DNA of 15,601 nt. Origin: Hyphomicrobium sp. (GTDB lineage: Bacteria; Pseudomonadota; Alphaproteobacteria; Rhizobiales; Hyphomicrobiaceae). The translations under genes and the position numbers were made by a program. Below are positions 13,691 to 15,601 of this stretch, one piece after another. Within the stretch, counting starts at the first letter, position 1. Every line of letters starts with the position of its first letter. The notes beneath the pieces are model-generated. The model was not told the DNA's origin. It was given only the letters and a program-made list of their open reading frames with translations, and did not search any database. Location of the stretch: the NCBI GenBank assembly GCA_025927515.1, contig JAICLG010000031.1, forward strand, positions 1 through 15,601, written 5' to 3'.

Positions 13691-14413
13691 TTAGTTCTTC
13701 GGCGGCGTCTTGCTTTTGCCAGGCGCCCTCAGTTTGTGCTTCGCGCTCTTCTTTGAATTACCGGAGGTCGCCCTTTCGTCGGGTCGCGATTCGGCAGCGG
13801 TCGCCGCTACCGGCTGACGGAACTGAACGGCAATGCCATCGAGCTGCCAAAACCCGCCGACAGCTTGGAACACCAGATCGAACGCGAGTTCGTTCGGTCT
13901 CGTGTCAAACGCACCTGTCAGTCTCAACATTCCATTTTGATCGATGGTTGCCGGCTTCGACAACGTCGGCAACGCCAGAACGACAGGCGCAATATCTCCG
14001 CCGCGATTTCTGAGATCGGCGAACGCAGCACTCAGCCGCTCGACACTGTTGGCCTCGCGAAAAGACGGCGCGCCGAGGTCACGAAGCACGGAATAATTGT
14101 TCGTGATGTTCGCCTGATAAAGCGCGACGAGCGTCGTCCGGATCATGATCAGGAGGTTTCTGAGCGGCGGCACACCGAGCGATGCCGGTTTTTTATCAGG
14201 CCCCTGCGCAGATGTCGCCGCTGGTAGGGAAGTCCCGGATTTTTGCGCGTCGGATTTCTGCCATTCCGGCTTCTGGTCTTTCGTTCCCTGCGCGGTCGTA
14301 ATGCTTGCTGGAGCCAGGGCGAAGGACATCGCGCAAGCCAGCATGAGAGGAATCCGAGACAGCCGTCGGCCGGCGGCAACCTTGCCTGCAGTCCTAAATC
14401 CCGCGCGTTCCAT
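13691..14413 (-). CDS. Secreted protein of unknown function
   Basis: 240 residues from ATG at 14413; a TTG at 14437 would add eight, and neither has a convincing ribosome binding site. Residues 1-20 are basic, 21-38 hydrophobic (LMLACAMSFALAPA), so a signal peptide with cleavage near TTAQG is likely. A polar Lys/Gln/Ser/Pro-rich linker runs to about 80. A folded domain at about 84-200 begins LRNLLIMIRTTLVALYQANITNNYSVLRDLGAPSF and ends ELAFDLVFQAVGGFWQLDGIAVQF. The helix-first, strand-last layout and the GGFWQLDGIAVQF ending suggest an NTF2-like/cystatin fold of the DUF4019 sort (low-confidence resemblance). The tail is strongly basic (KKSAKHKLRAPGKSK). It lies downstream of the adhesin gene on the same strand, separated by hairpins. 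Confidence 0.75.
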   Translation of the reverse strand: MERAGFRTAGKVAAGRRLSRIPLMLACAMSFALAPASITTAQGTKDQKPEWQKSDAQKSGTSLPAATSAQGPDKKPASLGVPPLRNLLIMIRTTLVALYQANITNNYSVLRDLGAPSFREANSVERLSAAFADLRNRGGDIAPVVLALPTLSKPATIDQNGMLRLTGAFDTRPNELAFDLVFQAVGGFWQLDGIAVQFRQPVAATAAESRPDERATSGNSKKSAKHKLRAPGKSKTPPKN

Positions 14414-14507
14414 CACGAATGCAAATCTCGAAGCCAAGCGTTCGTACGCTTAGAGCATGAAGCTCACGCCGAAAGCTACGAGCCTTGTGAATTTGACGTA
14501 AACAAGA

Positions 14508-14542
14508 AGAGCGCTGCACCGGCTAAGCCAATGCAACGCTCT
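14508..14542 (-). terminator. Probable rho-independent terminator after the adhesin gene
   Basis: The arms AGAGCG/CGCTCT, TGCA/TGCA and GGCT/AGCC stack into a long hairpin with small mismatches. On the minus strand it is followed by TCTTGTTT, a T-rich tail. It lies about 20 bp past the adhesin stop codon. Confidence 0.55.
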
Positions 14543-14546
14543 GAAA

Positions 14547-14562
14547 GGAGCAGAACTGCTCC
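14547..14562 (-). terminator. Compact hairpin just after the adhesin stop codon
   Basis: GGAGCAGAACTGCTCC has perfect 7-bp arms and begins one base after the TAG stop (14564-14566). On the minus strand only TTTC follows, so alone it is a weak terminator. It may act with the next hairpin or protect the 3' end. Confidence 0.4.
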
Positions 14563-14563
14563 A

Positions 14564-15601
14564 CTACCGGAAGGTAATCTGGGCCCCGACCCGGCCGCCG
14601 ACGACACTGCCACCTCTGCCGTTGTCGAAACCGACGCCGACGCCGCCCGACACCGCTACGCGGTCGCCATCCATGAACACGTTGTACCCCATGACGCCTT
14701 CCGCACTGACCGACATCGCTGCAGCGCCTTCGTAGAAGCCGCCATTGACCGCGAAGCCAAACCGTTCGCCGGCGACGAGATCCGGATTTTCCATCGATAT
14801 GGCGAGCGCGATGCCGGACTGAGCTTCGTCGAGTTGCCGGAAGATAGAGCCGCCGTCCGTCGCGAGGTGACCGCCCTGGTCGGACGTGACGACCTCGAGT
14901 GGACCGCTCTGTCGCGACTTGCTCAAGCCGGACGTGATGCCGGGCGTGGTGTACGTGTTGCCTCCGCCGCCTCCAGACGGAGCGGTCCCGAACACCATTT
15001 CACCCGGACGATTGTTGGCAACCGTTGCGCCCGCTCCGATGGCAGCAGCATTGGTCGAGCCGGTCCCGACTGTCGCCCCGGTACCAACTGCGATCGAATT
15101 GTCGGAACTCGCTGTCGCAAAGCTGCCGATCGCCGTCGTATTCGAAGCCGCGATGCCGTTACCTGCCCCGGTGCCAAACGCGATGTTGTCGTTTCCGGTT
15201 ACGCCGTTGCCGGAGGCGAAGCCGCTCGCTTGATTGCGATTGCCGTCTACGAAATTGCCCGTTGCGAAGCCACTCGCCTGATTATTGCTGCCTCGGACAA
15301 AATTCCCAGAAGCAAAGCCGCTCGCCTGGTTATTGAAGCCGACGACGCCATTCCCTGAAGCCGAACCGCTAACCTGATTGTCGGACCCGAAGACCCCATT
15401 GCCCGATGCGAAGCCGCTGGCCTGATTGTTGGCGCCGATAACACCGTTGCCGGACAAAGCACCCGACGACGAATTGTTGAAGCCGATCACGCCGTTTCCA
15501 TCGCCGAGCCCGTTGGCGCTGTTGTTGACGCCAAAAACGGCATTGCCCGAGAATGCGCCTTTCGCGACGTTGCTGAAGCCGACGACAAGATTGCCTGAAC
15601 C
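14564..15601 (-). CDS. Trimeric autotransporter adhesin (YadA class), 5' end beyond window
   Basis: 345 residues are visible; the frame runs to the window edge, so the N-terminus and signal peptide are missing. A start at GTG 15490 would cut through the repeats and is unlikely. Residues 10-137 are eight 16-residue repeats of the type NNQASGFASGNGVFGS, followed by a degenerate ninth (138-153) and a stretch with canonical YadA-head spacing (TTAIGSFATASSDNSIAVGTGATV, 155-178; AAAIGAGATV). A glycine-rich hinge (about 207-214) and a short link precede FRQLDEAQSGIALAISMENPDL (254-275), the start of the membrane anchor. Four amphipathic strands end at QITFR, like the YadA anchor that forms a 12-strand trimeric barrel in the outer membrane. 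Function: probable surface attachment. The partner surface is unknown. Confidence 0.82.
   Translation of the reverse strand, partial: GSGNLVVGFSNVAKGAFSGNAVFGVNNSANGLGDGNGVIGFNNSSSGALSGNGVIGANNQASGFASGNGVFGSDNQVSGSASGNGVVGFNNQASGFASGNFVRGSNNQASGFATGNFVDGNRNQASGFASGNGVTGNDNIAFGTGAGNGIAASNTTAIGSFATASSDNSIAVGTGATVGTGSTNAAAIGAGATVANNRPGEMVFGTAPSGGGGGNTYTTPGITSGLSKSRQSGPLEVVTSDQGGHLATDGGSIFRQLDEAQSGIALAISMENPDLVAGERFGFAVNGGFYEGAAAMSVSAEGVMGYNVFMDGDRVAVSGGVGVGFDNGRGGSVVGGRVGAQITFR
15191..15574 (-). repeat. Eight tandem 48-bp (16-codon) repeats in the adhesin head
   Basis: On the minus strand the protein repeats every 16 residues with the pattern [N/D]N-x-A-S-G-x-x-S-G-N-x-V-x-G-x. The best-conserved copies (58-73, 90-137) share NQASGFA[S/T]GN. 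At the DNA level synonymous changes separate the copies, so the array is not a recent expansion, though recombination between copies is possible. It may continue upstream of the window. Confidence 0.85.

Noticed and set aside
14243..15358. 371-codon open frame on the plus strand opposite the adhesin
   Set aside because: Its apparent repeats mirror the 48-bp adhesin repeats; the minus strand gives a coherent head and anchor.
15191..15574. CRISPR-like array
   Set aside because: The 48-bp periodicity is continuous, lacks unique spacers and encodes in-frame protein repeats.

Overview
The window reads as chromosomal DNA of a GC-rich alphaproteobacterium, most likely Hyphomicrobiales (Hyphomicrobium-like). 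This is inferred from codon bias, the PQQ-type periplasmic dehydrogenase, the DUF983 protein and the overall gene style; I could run no taxonomic search. About 85-90 % is coding. There are no rRNA or tRNA genes, CRISPR arrays, insertion sequences or phage genes that I can see.

Left part (1-4900). On the minus strand lie a PQQ-dependent sugar/sorbosone dehydrogenase, cut by the window edge, and a TetR-family repressor. Divergent from the repressor, after a regulatory and leader region of about 460 bp, come an SDR oxidoreductase and a YadG/YadH-type ABC-2 exporter pair (ATPase and permease, ATGA overlap). The TetR/SDR gap holds back-to-back promoters, a perfect 12-bp palindrome overlapping both -35 elements, a related element 42 bp away, a doubtful small ORF and a two-tier hairpin just before the SDR ribosome binding site.

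Middle part (4900-10500). An APC-superfamily amino-acid permease (+) converges on an aminoglycoside-phosphotransferase-fold kinase (-), with the two 3' ends overlapping by 14 bp. Then comes a molybdate module: a stand-alone ModE N-terminal DNA-binding protein (+) convergent with modA-modB-modC (-). ModC and the ModE-like regulator both lack the Mop/TOBE molybdate-binding domains usually found in these proteins. A candidate ModE operator overlaps the predicted modA promoter.

Right part (10500-15601). Next on the minus strand are a zinc-independent medium-chain (quinone-oxidoreductase-type) dehydrogenase and a MocR-type GntR/aminotransferase regulator. The latter is divergent from a small DUF983 zinc-ribbon membrane protein. 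The shared intergenic region contains four copies of a CATACA motif in an inverted and a direct arrangement. The window ends with a secreted protein of unknown function and the 3' part of a type Vc trimeric autotransporter adhesin (YadA class). The adhesin head contains eight 16-residue repeats, and two successive hairpins follow its stop codon.

Most of this is ordinary metabolism and transport. The points most worth a second look are the MocR/DUF983 operator arrangement, the TetR/SDR leader, the Mop-less molybdate module and the adhesin's atypical 16-residue repeat and very short stalk.
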